Assembly: GCA_031550095.1 (NCBI GenBank)
Contig: JAVBOX010000125.1
Location: forward strand, 1 to 13,869
Source of the DNA: Avichristensenella sp031550095
GTDB taxonomy: Bacteria > Bacillota > Clostridia > Christensenellales > Aristaeellaceae
Reading direction: 5' to 3'
Length of the DNA: 13,869 nt
Shown here: positions 1-7,953 of the stretch, piece after piece
Layout: the number at the start of each line of letters is the position of its first letter
Position numbering within the stretch: position 1 is the stretch's first letter
Notes under the pieces: model-generated
The model's database searches: none
What the model saw: the letters and a program-made list of their open reading frames with translations, nothing else
What the model was told of the DNA's origin: nothing
Program-made: the position numbers and the translations under genes

Positions 1-343
1 GGAAGCCATCAGCGATAACCGGCTTGGGGACGTGAACGTGGTCTTCTCCCCCAAAGCATCCTGCTGCGTGATGGTGGTTTCCGGAGGATATCCGAGCGCT
101 TATAAGAAAGACCGCCCCATCCATATCGGCCCGCTGCCGGATGGCGTCACGGTCTATCACAGCGGATCCGCTAAAAAAAACGGGGCGCTGGTTACGGCAG
201 GAGGCCGGGTGTTGGGCGTCACCGCCACGGGAGACACCCTCCGAGAGGCCATCCATAAGGCGTACGAAGGCGCGAAGGCCGTGGAATTTGAGGGAGCTTA
301 TTATCGCCGGGACATCGGCAAGAGGGCATTGGAGGCGAAATGA
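1..343 (+). CDS. purD: Phosphoribosylamine-glycine ligase (GAR synthetase), C-terminal part
   Basis: PurD joins glycine to phosphoribosylamine using ATP in the second step of de novo IMP synthesis (cytosol). Only the last 113 or so residues are inside the window; the gene enters from the left and is read in frame from base 2. What is visible is the C-terminal ATP-grasp/rudiment region: the SGGYPSAYKK stretch, then GRVLGVTATGDTLREA, then FEGAYYRRDIGKRAL. These are the family's well-conserved terminal blocks. The TGA stop at 341-343 overlaps the ATG of purL (ATGATG at 340-345), so the two are probably translationally coupled. Assignment is firm from motifs and from the neighbouring purL and purB; the upstream part and its promoter are not seen. 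Confidence 0.93.
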   Translation, partial: EAISDNRLGDVNVVFSPKASCCVMVVSGGYPSAYKKDRPIHIGPLPDGVTVYHSGSAKKNGALVTAGGRVLGVTATGDTLREAIHKAYEGAKAVEFEGAYYRRDIGKRALEAK

Positions 344-3300
344 TGGTTTATCGGCTATACGTTGAAAAAAAGAAGAACCATGAAGCGGAAGCCCTATTAT
401 CGGACATCCGCTCCTTTTTGCGGATAGAGCGGCTCACAGACCTTCGTCTCATCGTCCGTTACGATGTGGAGCGCATCCATGAGGCGCTGCTGGCGGATTG
501 CATAGGCACCGTGTTTTCCGAGCCGCCTTTGGACAATACATACCAGGAGCTTCCCCCTTGGGAAGGCCCCATCTTCGCCGTGGAATACCTGCCTGGCCAG
601 TTTGACCAGAGGGCGGATTCCGCAGCCCAGTGCGTCCAGTTGGTCTCCCGGGGAGAGCGGCCCCTGGTGGCAACCGCCCGGGTGTATCTGTTGGAAGGCA
701 GTCTCACCGAGGAGGACATCCTCGCTATCAAGCGATATGTCATCAACCCGGTAGAGAGCCGGGAGGCCTCCCTGTCCTTGCCGGAAACCCTGTCCCTTTT
801 AACCCAGCCCCCCGCCTCCGTCGCCACGCTGGATGGTTTCCTGACCATGGATCAAGGGGCGCTGGCAGGCTTCCTCTCCGATTACGGCCTTGCCATGGAT
901 CTGGCGGACCTGACCTTCTGCCAGCAATACTTCCAGTCGGAAGCGCGAACCCCCACCCTAACGGAGATCCGCGTGATCGATACCTACTGGTCCGATCACT
1001 GCCGCCATACCACCTTTTTAACCGAGATCACAAAGGCGGCCTTTGAGGATCCACGGGTTCAGGCGGCCTATGACGCGTACCTGGCACTTCGGGAGGAACT
1101 AGGCATTCAAAAACCCGTCACCCTCATGGATATCGCCACCATCGGCGCCAAGGCCCTCAAGCGCGCCGGACGGCTCACGGATTTGGACGAATCCGACGAG
1201 ATCAACGCCTGCACGGTGAAAATCGAGGCAGAGGTGGACGGCAAGCGTGAACCGTGGCTCCTGCTTTTCAAAAACGAGACCCACAACCACCCCACGGAGA
1301 TCGAGCCTTTCGGCGGCGCGGCCACCTGCATCGGCGGCGCCATCCGGGATCCCCTCTCCGGCCGGGCCTACGTATACCACGCCATGCGGGTCACTGGCGC
1401 GGCCAATCCCCTGCGCCCTGTGGCGGAGACCCTTCCCGGCAAGCTACCCCAGCGGAAGCTGACCGTCACCGCGGCCGCGGGCTACAGCGCCTACGGCAAC
1501 CAGATCGGCTTGGCCACAGGCCTTGTGGATGAAATTTATCACGAGGGCTATGCCGCTAAGCGGATGGAGATCGGCGCGGTGGTAGGCGCGGCGCCTCAAA
1601 GCCATGTGCGGCGGGAAGTGCCCGCGCCAGGCGATGTGGTCATGCTCCTGGGCGGGCGCACCGGAAGGGATGGATGCGGCGGCGCCACCGGCTCCTCCAA
1701 GTCCCACACAGCCGCCTCCCTGTCCCAATGCGGCGCGGAGGTGCAGAAGGGCAACGCCCCTGAGGAGCGCAAGCTCCAAAGGCTCTTTAGGAGTCCGGAG
1801 GCGACCCGACTCATCAAGCGGTGCAATGACTTTGGGGCAGGCGGCGTCTCCGTGGCCATTGGAGAACTGGCGGATGGCCTGTGCATCGACTTAAACGCAG
1901 TGCCCAAAAAATATGAAGGCCTGGATGGCACGGAACAGGCCATCAGCGAATCCCAGGAGCGAATGGCTGTGGTGCTGGATCCCAAGGATCTGGAGACCTT
2001 CATGGCCTTGGCCGATTCTGAAAACCTGGAGGCCACGGTGGTGGCCAAGATAACGGAAGCGCCTCGCCTGGTCATGGAATGGAAGGGCAGGGAAATCGTC
2101 GACATCGCCCGGGAGTTCCTCAATTCCAACGGAGCGCCAAAGCGGACCGCGGCCCATGTGACAGCCCCAGGCATTCAGAGCGCCCCTACCCCAGCGTCCT
2201 TTGCGGCGGGCATGGAAGCCATAGCCGGCGATCTAAACATCTGCTCCAAACGGGGCTTAGCGGAGCGGTTTGACGCTTCCATCGGCGCGGGCACCGTGCT
2301 GATGCCCTTTGGCGGCGTCCGCCAGCTCACGCCTCCCCAGGCCATGGCAGCGAAAATCCCCTCCCTGTACCGGGAAACCACCACCTGCTCTGTCATGGCC
2401 TATGGATTTGACCCTTTTCTGACCGAGCAAAGCCCTTTTGACGGGGCGTACCGAGCGGTGGTGGAATCCGTTGCGCGGCTCGTGGCCACAGGGGCGGGGT
2501 ATAAAAATGCCCATCTGACCTTTCAGGAGTATTTTGAGCGGATGAAAGGCCCGGAAACCTGGGGCAAGCCCCTGGCCGCGCTGTTAGGCGCACTCAAAGC
2601 CCAAATGGATCTTGGCTTGGCTGCCATCGGCGGCAAGGACTCCATGAGCGGCTCCTTTGAGTCCCTCCATGTGCCGCCCACGCTGGTTTCCTTCGCGGTG
2701 GCGACGGCCTCGGTGGAGGATATCATCTCCCCGGAATTCAAGCGGGCAGGCGCCAGGGTTGCCCTGGTCACCCCGGGGGACACGCCCCAAAGCATGCTGG
2801 ATACCTTCGATCTTGTCACCCGCCTGATCCAGGAAAAGAAGGTTGACGCAGCCTATACGCCCGGCATCGGGGGTATCGCCGCGGGGCTGCTGAAGATGTG
2901 CCTGGGCAACCGGATCGGCTTCGCCTTCGAGGAAGGGATCGATCCCCTATCCGCCTTCGATAGCGAGGCAGGCGCGTTCATCCTCCAGACCGAGGAGCCC
3001 TTGGGCATCACCCTGGGCCATACCACGGAAGAATATACCCTCCTTGCGGGAGCGGAAAAGGTGGATGTGGGCGCCTTGGAATCCCTTTGGGCCGACACCC
3101 TGGAGCCGGTATTCCCCACAAAAACCAAAGAGCTCAAAGGCCCCGTGCTTTCCTTCAGCCACGAGGCCAAATCCCATAAAAAATCCCGGGTATCCATCGC
3201 CAAGCCAAGGGCGCTGATCACCGTTTTCCCCGGCACCAACTGCGAATATGACAGCGCGTATGCCCTGCAAAAGGCAGGCGCCGAAACGGAAATCTTTGTC

Positions 3301-3999
3301 CTGAACAACCTGACTGCCAAAGGCGTCGCCCAATCCGCGGAGTGGTTTGCAAAGCGCTTGACAAAGACGCAGATTTTGTTCCTGCCCGGCGGCTTCTCCG
3401 GCGGAGATGAGCCGGATGGCTCTGGCAAGTTCATCACGGCTTTCCTTCGAAATCCCCGCATCCGGGAGGAAATTGAAAATCTCCTCTCCCTCCGGGACGG
3501 GCTCATCGGCGGCATCTGCAACGGATTCCAGGCACTGATCAAGCTGGGCCTGGTGCCCTTTGGCGAGATAAGGGACGCGGACGCGGGCTTCCCCACCTTG
3601 ACATTCAACGCTATTGGCCGGCATCAGTCGCGGCTTGTCCGCACCCGCGTCGCCTCGAACAAATCCCCTTGGCTGATGCACGCCAAGGTGGGCGATATCC
3701 ATTTGGCCCCTGTCTCCCATGGGGAGGGCCGCTTCCTCTGCGATGCCGCCCTGCTGGGCATGCTGGCCGCAAACGGGCAGATCGCCACCCAGTATGTGGA
3801 TTTAAACGGCAACCCCACCATGGAAATCCTCTATAACATCAACGGCTCCGACCAGGCGGTGGAAGGCATCACCTCCCCGGATGGCCGGATATTCGGCCGC
3901 ATGGCCCATAGCGAGCGAGCGGGATACGGCCTCTACAAAAACGTGCCCGGCGATGCGGACAGCCCCATGTTTCGAGGCGCGGTGGACTACTTCCGGTAA
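340..3999 (+). CDS. purL: Phosphoribosylformylglycinamidine synthase, single-chain clostridial type
   Basis: Converts FGAR, glutamine and ATP to FGAM, the fourth step of purine synthesis. At 1219 aa it carries in one chain what many Firmicutes split into PurS, PurL and PurQ. Order: PurS-like N-terminus (about 1-140); linker domain with DTYWSDHCRH at 214-223; first AIRS-like half with KNETHNHP at 311-318, GGRTGRDG and CNDFGAGG; second half with GGKDSMSGSF; glutaminase domain from about residue 958 (FPGTNCEYDS). The catalytic triad is visible: Cys1060 in GGICNGFQ, His1190 and Glu1192 in MAHSERAG. GGAGG at 331-335 lies 4 nt before the ATG at 340 but 7 nt before a second ATG at 343, so the second may be the main start. 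Length and lack of PurQ/PurS next door fit the fused family. TAA stop at 3997-3999. Confidence 0.96.
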   Translation: MMVYRLYVEKKKNHEAEALLSDIRSFLRIERLTDLRLIVRYDVERIHEALLADCIGTVFSEPPLDNTYQELPPWEGPIFAVEYLPGQFDQRADSAAQCVQLVSRGERPLVATARVYLLEGSLTEEDILAIKRYVINPVESREASLSLPETLSLLTQPPASVATLDGFLTMDQGALAGFLSDYGLAMDLADLTFCQQYFQSEARTPTLTEIRVIDTYWSDHCRHTTFLTEITKAAFEDPRVQAAYDAYLALREELGIQKPVTLMDIATIGAKALKRAGRLTDLDESDEINACTVKIEAEVDGKREPWLLLFKNETHNHPTEIEPFGGAATCIGGAIRDPLSGRAYVYHAMRVTGAANPLRPVAETLPGKLPQRKLTVTAAAGYSAYGNQIGLATGLVDEIYHEGYAAKRMEIGAVVGAAPQSHVRREVPAPGDVVMLLGGRTGRDGCGGATGSSKSHTAASLSQCGAEVQKGNAPEERKLQRLFRSPEATRLIKRCNDFGAGGVSVAIGELADGLCIDLNAVPKKYEGLDGTEQAISESQERMAVVLDPKDLETFMALADSENLEATVVAKITEAPRLVMEWKGREIVDIAREFLNSNGAPKRTAAHVTAPGIQSAPTPASFAAGMEAIAGDLNICSKRGLAERFDASIGAGTVLMPFGGVRQLTPPQAMAAKIPSLYRETTTCSVMAYGFDPFLTEQSPFDGAYRAVVESVARLVATGAGYKNAHLTFQEYFERMKGPETWGKPLAALLGALKAQMDLGLAAIGGKDSMSGSFESLHVPPTLVSFAVATASVEDIISPEFKRAGARVALVTPGDTPQSMLDTFDLVTRLIQEKKVDAAYTPGIGGIAAGLLKMCLGNRIGFAFEEGIDPLSAFDSEAGAFILQTEEPLGITLGHTTEEYTLLAGAEKVDVGALESLWADTLEPVFPTKTKELKGPVLSFSHEAKSHKKSRVSIAKPRALITVFPGTNCEYDSAYALQKAGAETEIFVLNNLTAKGVAQSAEWFAKRLTKTQILFLPGGFSGGDEPDGSGKFITAFLRNPRIREEIENLLSLRDGLIGGICNGFQALIKLGLVPFGEIRDADAGFPTLTFNAIGRHQSRLVRTRVASNKSPWLMHAKVGDIHLAPVSHGEGRFLCDAALLGMLAANGQIATQYVDLNGNPTMEILYNINGSDQAVEGITSPDGRIFGRMAHSERAGYGLYKNVPGDADSPMFRGAVDYFR

Positions 4000-4011
4000 A
4001 GGAGCCCAGCC

Positions 4012-5448
4012 ATGAACCAAAACGAGTGCTATATCTCCCCCTTCTCTACCCGGTACGCAAGCGACGCCATGCAACGCCTGTTCTCCGCCCAGCACAAGTT
4101 CTCCACCTGGCGTAGGCTCTGGTGCATCCTGGCCGAATGCGAGCATGACCTAGGTCTGCCCGTGACGGAGGCCCAGGTTCAGGAGCTCTATGCCCATATG
4201 GAGGATATCGACTTTGAGGCCGCTGGTCGGTATGAGCAAAAGCTGCGCCATGACGTGATGGCCCATGTCCACGCCTATGGCGATCAATGCCCCTTGGCCA
4301 AGCCCGTCATCCACCTGGGAGCCACCTCCTGTTATGTGGGCGACAACGCGGACATCCTGATCCTTCGGGATGCCCTTTGGTTGGTCATGGGGAAAATCGT
4401 CACCATCATCAGGACCTTATCCGCTTTCGCACAAGCCCATAAAGCCCTGCCCACCCTGGCTTTCACCCACTTTCAGCCCGCCCAGCCCACCACCGTGGGC
4501 AAGCGCTGCACCCTGTGGATCCATGACCTGATGTTGGATCTAATGGAGCTTCAGTCGGTTTTGGAGGCTATGGAACCCCTTGGCTGCAAAGGAACCACCG
4601 GCACACAGGCCAGCTTTCTTTCGTTGTTTGACGGGGATTATGAAAAGGTGAAGCGGCTGGATGTGATGGTCGCCGAAAAGATGGGCTTTGCCCATGCCGT
4701 CGCCGTTTCCGGCCAAACCTATACGCGAAAAATTGATAGCCGTTCCTTGGCCGCCCTATCCTCCGTAGCACAAAGCGCCCATAAATTTTCCAACGACCTC
4801 CGGCTCCTGGCCCATTTGAAAGAAATAGAGGAGCCTTTCGAGAAGACCCAGGTGGGTTCCTCCGCCATGGCCTATAAGCGCAATCCCATGCGAGCCGAGC
4901 GCATTGCCTCCTTGGCCCGCTTCGTGATTCAAAACGCCGCAAACGGCGCCCAAACCGCCGCCGAGCAGTGGTTTGAGCGCACCCTGGACGACAGCGCCAA
5001 CAGGCGCATCGCGGTGGCCGAGGGATTCCTTGCCGTGGACGCCATCTTGAACCTATACGCCAATGTCGCCTCCGGGCTGGTGGTCTATCCAAAGGTTATC
5101 GAAAAGCGGCTCCTCACGGAGCTGCCCTTTATAGCCACGGAGAACATCCTCATGGATGCGGTAAAGCGAGGCGGGGACCGGCAGGCGCTTCATGAGCGCA
5201 TTCGCGTTCATTCCATGGCCGCCGCCTATGCCATAAAGGCCGAGGGGCGAGACCCCGACCTGTTGGAGCGCATCGCTGAGGATCCGGCGTTTGGCGTCAC
5301 CCTGGAGGATCTCCAGGCCTCCATGAACCCGGCCGATTTCATCGGCTGCGCTCAATACCAGACGGAGGACTTTTTGCGGAACCATGTGGCCGCCTGCTTG
5401 GTCAGATTTGGCCATTTGGAAGCCCAGGCGGCGGAAATCAAGGTATAG
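4012..5448 (+). CDS. purB: Adenylosuccinate lyase
   Basis: Fumarate-releasing lyase acting twice in purine metabolism: SAICAR to AICAR, and adenylosuccinate to AMP. The 478-aa length matches the longer PurB type. Visible motifs: HLGATS at 101-106, the THFQPAQPTT block with His153 as the likely general acid, and the superfamily signature GSSAMAYKRNP starting at Gly282, where Ser283 is the expected catalytic base on the mobile loop. Homotetramer active sites form from three subunits in this family. The start is supported by AAAGGAG at 3998-4004, 7 nt upstream, lying on the purL stop codon; the 12-nt gap argues for one purDLB transcript. It is the last gene of that operon here, with a GC-rich hairpin 55 nt after the TAG stop. 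Confidence 0.96.
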   Translation: MNQNECYISPFSTRYASDAMQRLFSAQHKFSTWRRLWCILAECEHDLGLPVTEAQVQELYAHMEDIDFEAAGRYEQKLRHDVMAHVHAYGDQCPLAKPVIHLGATSCYVGDNADILILRDALWLVMGKIVTIIRTLSAFAQAHKALPTLAFTHFQPAQPTTVGKRCTLWIHDLMLDLMELQSVLEAMEPLGCKGTTGTQASFLSLFDGDYEKVKRLDVMVAEKMGFAHAVAVSGQTYTRKIDSRSLAALSSVAQSAHKFSNDLRLLAHLKEIEEPFEKTQVGSSAMAYKRNPMRAERIASLARFVIQNAANGAQTAAEQWFERTLDDSANRRIAVAEGFLAVDAILNLYANVASGLVVYPKVIEKRLLTELPFIATENILMDAVKRGGDRQALHERIRVHSMAAAYAIKAEGRDPDLLERIAEDPAFGVTLEDLQASMNPADFIGCAQYQTEDFLRNHVAACLVRFGHLEAQAAEIKV

Positions 5449-5503
5449 CGTAGACCGAGGCGACTTGTTATCCACGCGGTTCATGCGTCAGCGGCCCATC
5501 GCC

Positions 5504-5529
5504 CCCCCGGCGGTTACGCCTGCCGGGGG
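5504..5529 (+). terminator. GC-rich hairpin after purB, likely transcription end of the pur operon
   Basis: CCCCCGGC at 5504-5511 pairs perfectly with GCCGGGGG at 5522-5529 around a 10-nt loop that can add a GG/CC pair. It sits about 55 nt past the purB stop. The following bases (GTTCATCGTTT) are only weakly U-rich, so it is a poor canonical intrinsic terminator; pausing or a Rho-dependent end is possible. Confidence 0.55.
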
Positions 5530-5869
5530 CGTTCATCGTTTGGGCGCCACGCGAGCCCAGGTGTTTCCCATGGCGCAATGGGCCCCGTTGGGCGTTGCCT
5601 ACCTACCTGTCCATATGGCGATGGTCGGAGTTTCGCCTTGTTTTCTCGCAAAGCGAGCGGAATTTGTATATTTTGGATAAATTACTCGTCATTTTCTTTC
5701 GGTTGCGGGGCTGGTTTTTGTAACGCAAATGGGCGATATGTAACGTATTCGTAACTCTAGGCCTTTACAATAAAACTGATAATGCGTTGAAGGAAGTCTG
5801 CTTCGTTGGCCAATCCCTTCTTCCTTTTCCAAAGTATCAAAGGATATCACAACAAAGGAACGGAGAAAA
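5530..5869. other. Gene-free leader region upstream of the 130-aa gene
   Basis: About 340 bp without a supported gene. It holds a nested pair of short stems: GCCCA 5555-5559 with TGGGC 5589-5593, enclosing CCCAT 5567-5571 with ATGGG 5578-5582. AT content rises from about 5640. Between 5720 and 5755 the word GTAAC occurs three times in direct orientation, starting at 5720, 5740 and 5751. A TACAAT at 5766-5771 and a GATAAT at 5778-5783 could serve as -10 boxes, but neither has a convincing -35, so I do not call a promoter. Confidence 0.4.
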
Positions 5870-6262
5870 ATGCCATCAGAAGCCTTCAGCATGTATGAAT
5901 TTGAAAATCGCCGCGACGGAAACCCCTTCATAAGCCCGGCTGAAAGCCAGCCGGTTGAAGCGGTTCCGTTCGGTACGCATAAAACGGTATATGGACCTGT
6001 GTATTCTCCTTTTGCCGTCCTCAACCGCCGCGTCAACATCTTTTCAAGCCTGGACGCCACCACCCAGGAAGGCGAACCCGTGCTCCTATGGTGCGAGCTG
6101 ATCGGCTTTGACAACTCCTATTTGGCGCTTCAATGGCAGTACGACATGGGAGCCGGCTGGAAGGACATTCAGGAGGGCGGTAACGGGCTTTCCTATACGT
6201 ACATTGCCACGAAACACTTGCTGGAATGCTCCTGGCGCTTGGTCGTCAGAATTTGCGGCTAG
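5870..6262 (+). CDS. Standalone small protein with Ig-like / beta-sandwich signature, function unknown
   Basis: A 130-aa protein with no signal peptide and no membrane segment. The N-terminal 45 residues are polar and low in secondary-structure signal. From residue 52 (NRRVNIFSSLD) it runs into a beta-rich core: VLLWCELIGF at 71-80, LQWQYDMGAGWKDI at 87-100, and YTYIATKHLLECSWRLVV at 109-126. From general knowledge, this pattern (WCEL-GF-LQWQ-GW-YTY-WRLVV) resembles Ig-like modules in clostridial surface proteins; here it stands alone. The start is supported by GGAG at 5862-5865, 4 nt before the ATG. It is convergent with sigG and followed by a strong hairpin. Codon use looks like that of its neighbours. 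The coding call is good; the biological role is not known to me. Confidence 0.75.
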   Translation: MPSEAFSMYEFENRRDGNPFISPAESQPVEAVPFGTHKTVYGPVYSPFAVLNRRVNIFSSLDATTQEGEPVLLWCELIGFDNSYLALQWQYDMGAGWKDIQEGGNGLSYTYIATKHLLECSWRLVVRICG

Positions 6263-6302
6263 TATCGAACCGATATACGCGCCTCTTCCGAAGGCGTTGT
6301 AT

Positions 6303-6335
6303 ATAGAGCCATGCTTCATGGCTCTATCATTTCTT
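6303..6335 (+). terminator. Intrinsic terminator after the 130-aa gene
   Basis: An 11-bp perfect stem, ATAGAGCCATG 6303-6313 with CATGGCTCTAT 6317-6327, closes a CTT loop and is followed by CATTTCTT. It lies about 40 nt after the TAG at 6260-6262. The stem is symmetrical and may also slow transcription arriving from sigG, but the - strand side has no U-run. Confidence 0.65.
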
Positions 6336-6354
6336 ACCCCTATCTTCGCAGTAG

Positions 6355-6390
6355 CCTGCCGCACGCCCCTGCGGCGGGTTATTGCTTTCT
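6355..6390. terminator. Second hairpin between the convergent genes, near the sigG 3' end
   Basis: GCCGCA 6358-6363 pairs with TGCGGC 6370-6375, extendable by C-G, C-G and T·G pairs to nine base pairs (6355-6378). The + side continues into TTATTGCTTTCTTT, so the better terminator reading is on the + strand. On the - strand it lies about 25 nt after the sigG stop with no T-run. Probably part of a two-hairpin convergent end. Confidence 0.4.
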
Positions 6391-6402
6391 TTCCGCAAAT
6401 AT

Positions 6403-7176
6403 TTACACGTATTTTCGCAGGTGCGCCAGGGCATTCTTTTCAAGCCTGGACACCTGTGCCTGGGAGATGCCAATTTCGCCAGCCACTTCCATCTGGGTTC
6501 GCCCATCGAAAAAGCGCAGGCGAAGAATCCGCCGCTCCCTGTCGCCTAAGCGCCGGAGGGCCTCCTTCAGGGCGATGCCCTCCAGCCACTGGGCATCCAC
6601 TTCCTTCTCGTCCCGAACTTGATCCATCACGTATACGGCGTCGCCGCCGTCGTTGTAGATGGGCTCAAATAGGGACACGGGGTCCTGAATGGCCTCCAGG
6701 GCAAAGACCACATCCTCCCGGGGCAGGGAAAGTTCCGCCGCCAGCTCCGACATGGTCGGATCCCGGCCCGCTTTCGCGGCCAGGCGATCCCTGGCTTGCA
6801 GCGCCTTATATGCCGTATCGCGCAGGGAGCGGCTTACCCGGATGGCGTTGTTGTCCCGAAGGTACCTGCGGATTTCCCCGATGATCATTGGAACCGCATA
6901 GGTGGAAAAGCGCACATTCTGGGATACGTCGAAGTTATCCAGCGCTTTCATCAGCCCAATGCATCCCACCTGAAAGAGGTCGTCCGCGTTTTCCCCCCGG
7001 TTGTTGAACCGCTGAATAACGCTCAGCACAAGGCGCAGGTTCCCACGGATGAACTCCTCCCGGGCAACCTGGTCGCCACCATGCACCAGCGGGAATAGCT
7101 CCCGCATTCGCTCATTGGTAAGGACGGGCAAGGTTGAGGTGTCCACACCGCAAATCTCCACTTTGTTAATCGGCAT
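6403..7176 (-). CDS. sigG: RNA polymerase sigma-G, late forespore sigma factor
   Basis: Sigma-G directs late gene expression in the engulfed forespore. The 257-aa form begins PINKVEICGVDTS, the conserved start of this family. An in-frame upstream extension of 11 codons (to 7209) is rejected because GGAGGG at 7183-7188 sits 6 nt before the ATG at 7176. Region 2 is nearly invariant: NLRLVLSVIQRFNNRGE from about residue 46, DDLFQVGCIGLMKALDNFD at 65-83, and FSTYAVPMIIGEIRRYLRDN at 90-109. Region 3 spans about 125-190, and region 4 has an HTH around MEVAGEIGISQAQVSRLEK near the C-terminus. B. subtilis SigG is 260 aa. It follows sigE by 66 nt, with a sigma-F-type promoter in that gap. Confidence 0.97.
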   Translation of the reverse strand: MPINKVEICGVDTSTLPVLTNERMRELFPLVHGGDQVAREEFIRGNLRLVLSVIQRFNNRGENADDLFQVGCIGLMKALDNFDVSQNVRFSTYAVPMIIGEIRRYLRDNNAIRVSRSLRDTAYKALQARDRLAAKAGRDPTMSELAAELSLPREDVVFALEAIQDPVSLFEPIYNDGGDAVYVMDQVRDEKEVDAQWLEGIALKEALRRLGDRERRILRLRFFDGRTQMEVAGEIGISQAQVSRLEKNALAHLRKYV

Positions 7177-7207
7177 TGGCTTCCCTCCGCATCTTCGGGA
7201 TGAAAGC

Positions 7208-7236
7208 ATTATTGCCGTATGGATGTCAGATTATAC
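7208..7236 (-). promoter_or_regulatory. Sigma-F-type promoter of sigG
   Basis: On the - strand, GTATA (7236-7232) is followed after 15 nt by GGCAATAAT (7216-7208), which fits the known sigma-F -10 pattern GGNNANANT at every fixed position. A start near 7201 would leave a leader of about 25 nt ending in the sigG ribosome binding site. In B. subtilis spoIIIG (sigG) is switched on by sigma-F in the forespore, so position and sequence agree. Sigma-G could also read it (TGTATA, then CAATAAT). Confidence 0.65.
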
Positions 7237-7242
7237 AAATGG

Positions 7243-7953
7243 TTATGTCATGCGCACCATTTCTTTTCGCAAACGATGCAAAATTCGCTTTTCGAGACGA
7301 GAGATATAGCTTTGCGAAATACCCAGAGCATCCGCCACCTCCTTTTGCGTACGGCCCTGTCCGCCTTCCAAACCAAAGCGGAGACGCATGATGCGCTGTT
7401 CCCGGCCCGGGAGGCGCCCTAGCGCCGTCAAAAGAAGCTGCCGTTCCACGTCTTCCTCAATGACCCGATAAACCATGTCGTCGTCCGTGCCCAATACATC
7501 GGAGAGAAGCAGTTCATTGCCGTCCCAATCCGTATTGAGGGGTTCATCCAAAGAAACTTCCTGCCGAAGGCGGCTGTTTCTTCTCAAAAACATAAGGATT
7601 TCATTCTCAATGCATCGGGAAGCATAGGTAGCCAGCTTAATTTTTTTTTGCGGATCGAAAGTGTTCACCGCCTTGATCAACCCAATGGTTCCAATGGATA
7701 TCAAATCCTCTACGCCAATGCCGGTATTTTCAAATTTTCGGGCGATATACGCCACCAATCGCAAATTGTGTTCAATGAGAATTGTGCGTACCCGGCCATC
7801 GTCGTTCTTTAGATCCTGCACCAGCTGTTCCTCCTCTTCCCGCGTGAGCGGCGCAGGTAAAACATCCGCTCCCCCGATGTAATGCACCCTCCCGGGCAAG
7901 AGCCACGCTAAAAGGCGTGCAAGCCTGTTCTTCAGCTTGAAATAAAACCTCAT
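7243..7953 (-). CDS. sigE: Pro-sigma-E, early mother-cell sigma factor precursor
   Basis: Sigma-E drives early mother-cell transcription after asymmetric division. The 236-aa product has an amphipathic, basic N-terminal pro-sequence (MRFYFKLKNRLARLLAWLL), then HYIGG at 24-28 and LPAPL. In B. subtilis the YYIGG motif marks the site where SpoIIGA removes about 27 residues; here the pro-peptide is slightly shorter, about 22-24. Region 2: NLRLVAYIARKFENTG, EDLISIGTIGLIKAVNTFDP, LATYASRCIENEILMFLRR. The block DWDGNELLLSDVLGTDDD is typical of SigE. Region 4 ends with KEVADALGISQSYISRLEKR. The ATG overlaps the spoIIGA TGA (ATGA at 7953-7950), so substrate and protease are translationally coupled. 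Stop TAA at 7245-7243. Confidence 0.97.
   Translation of the reverse strand: MRFYFKLKNRLARLLAWLLPGRVHYIGGADVLPAPLTREEEEQLVQDLKNDDGRVRTILIEHNLRLVAYIARKFENTGIGVEDLISIGTIGLIKAVNTFDPQKKIKLATYASRCIENEILMFLRRNSRLRQEVSLDEPLNTDWDGNELLLSDVLGTDDDMVYRVIEEDVERQLLLTALGRLPGREQRIMRLRFGLEGGQGRTQKEVADALGISQSYISRLEKRILHRLRKEMVRMT

Noticed and set aside
2853..3720. Two long open frames (251 and 257 codons) on the - strand inside purL
   Set aside because: Both are antisense to well-conserved purL glutaminase-domain sequence and overlap each other in different frames.
5689..6114. A 141-codon open frame on the - strand over the 130-aa gene and its leader
   Set aside because: Composition is untypical, there is no SD, and it would have to run against the better supported + strand gene and its leader.
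6303..6327. Hairpin as the intrinsic terminator of sigG on the - strand
   Set aside because: On the - strand it is followed by ATACAACG with no U-run; the T-rich side is on the + strand.
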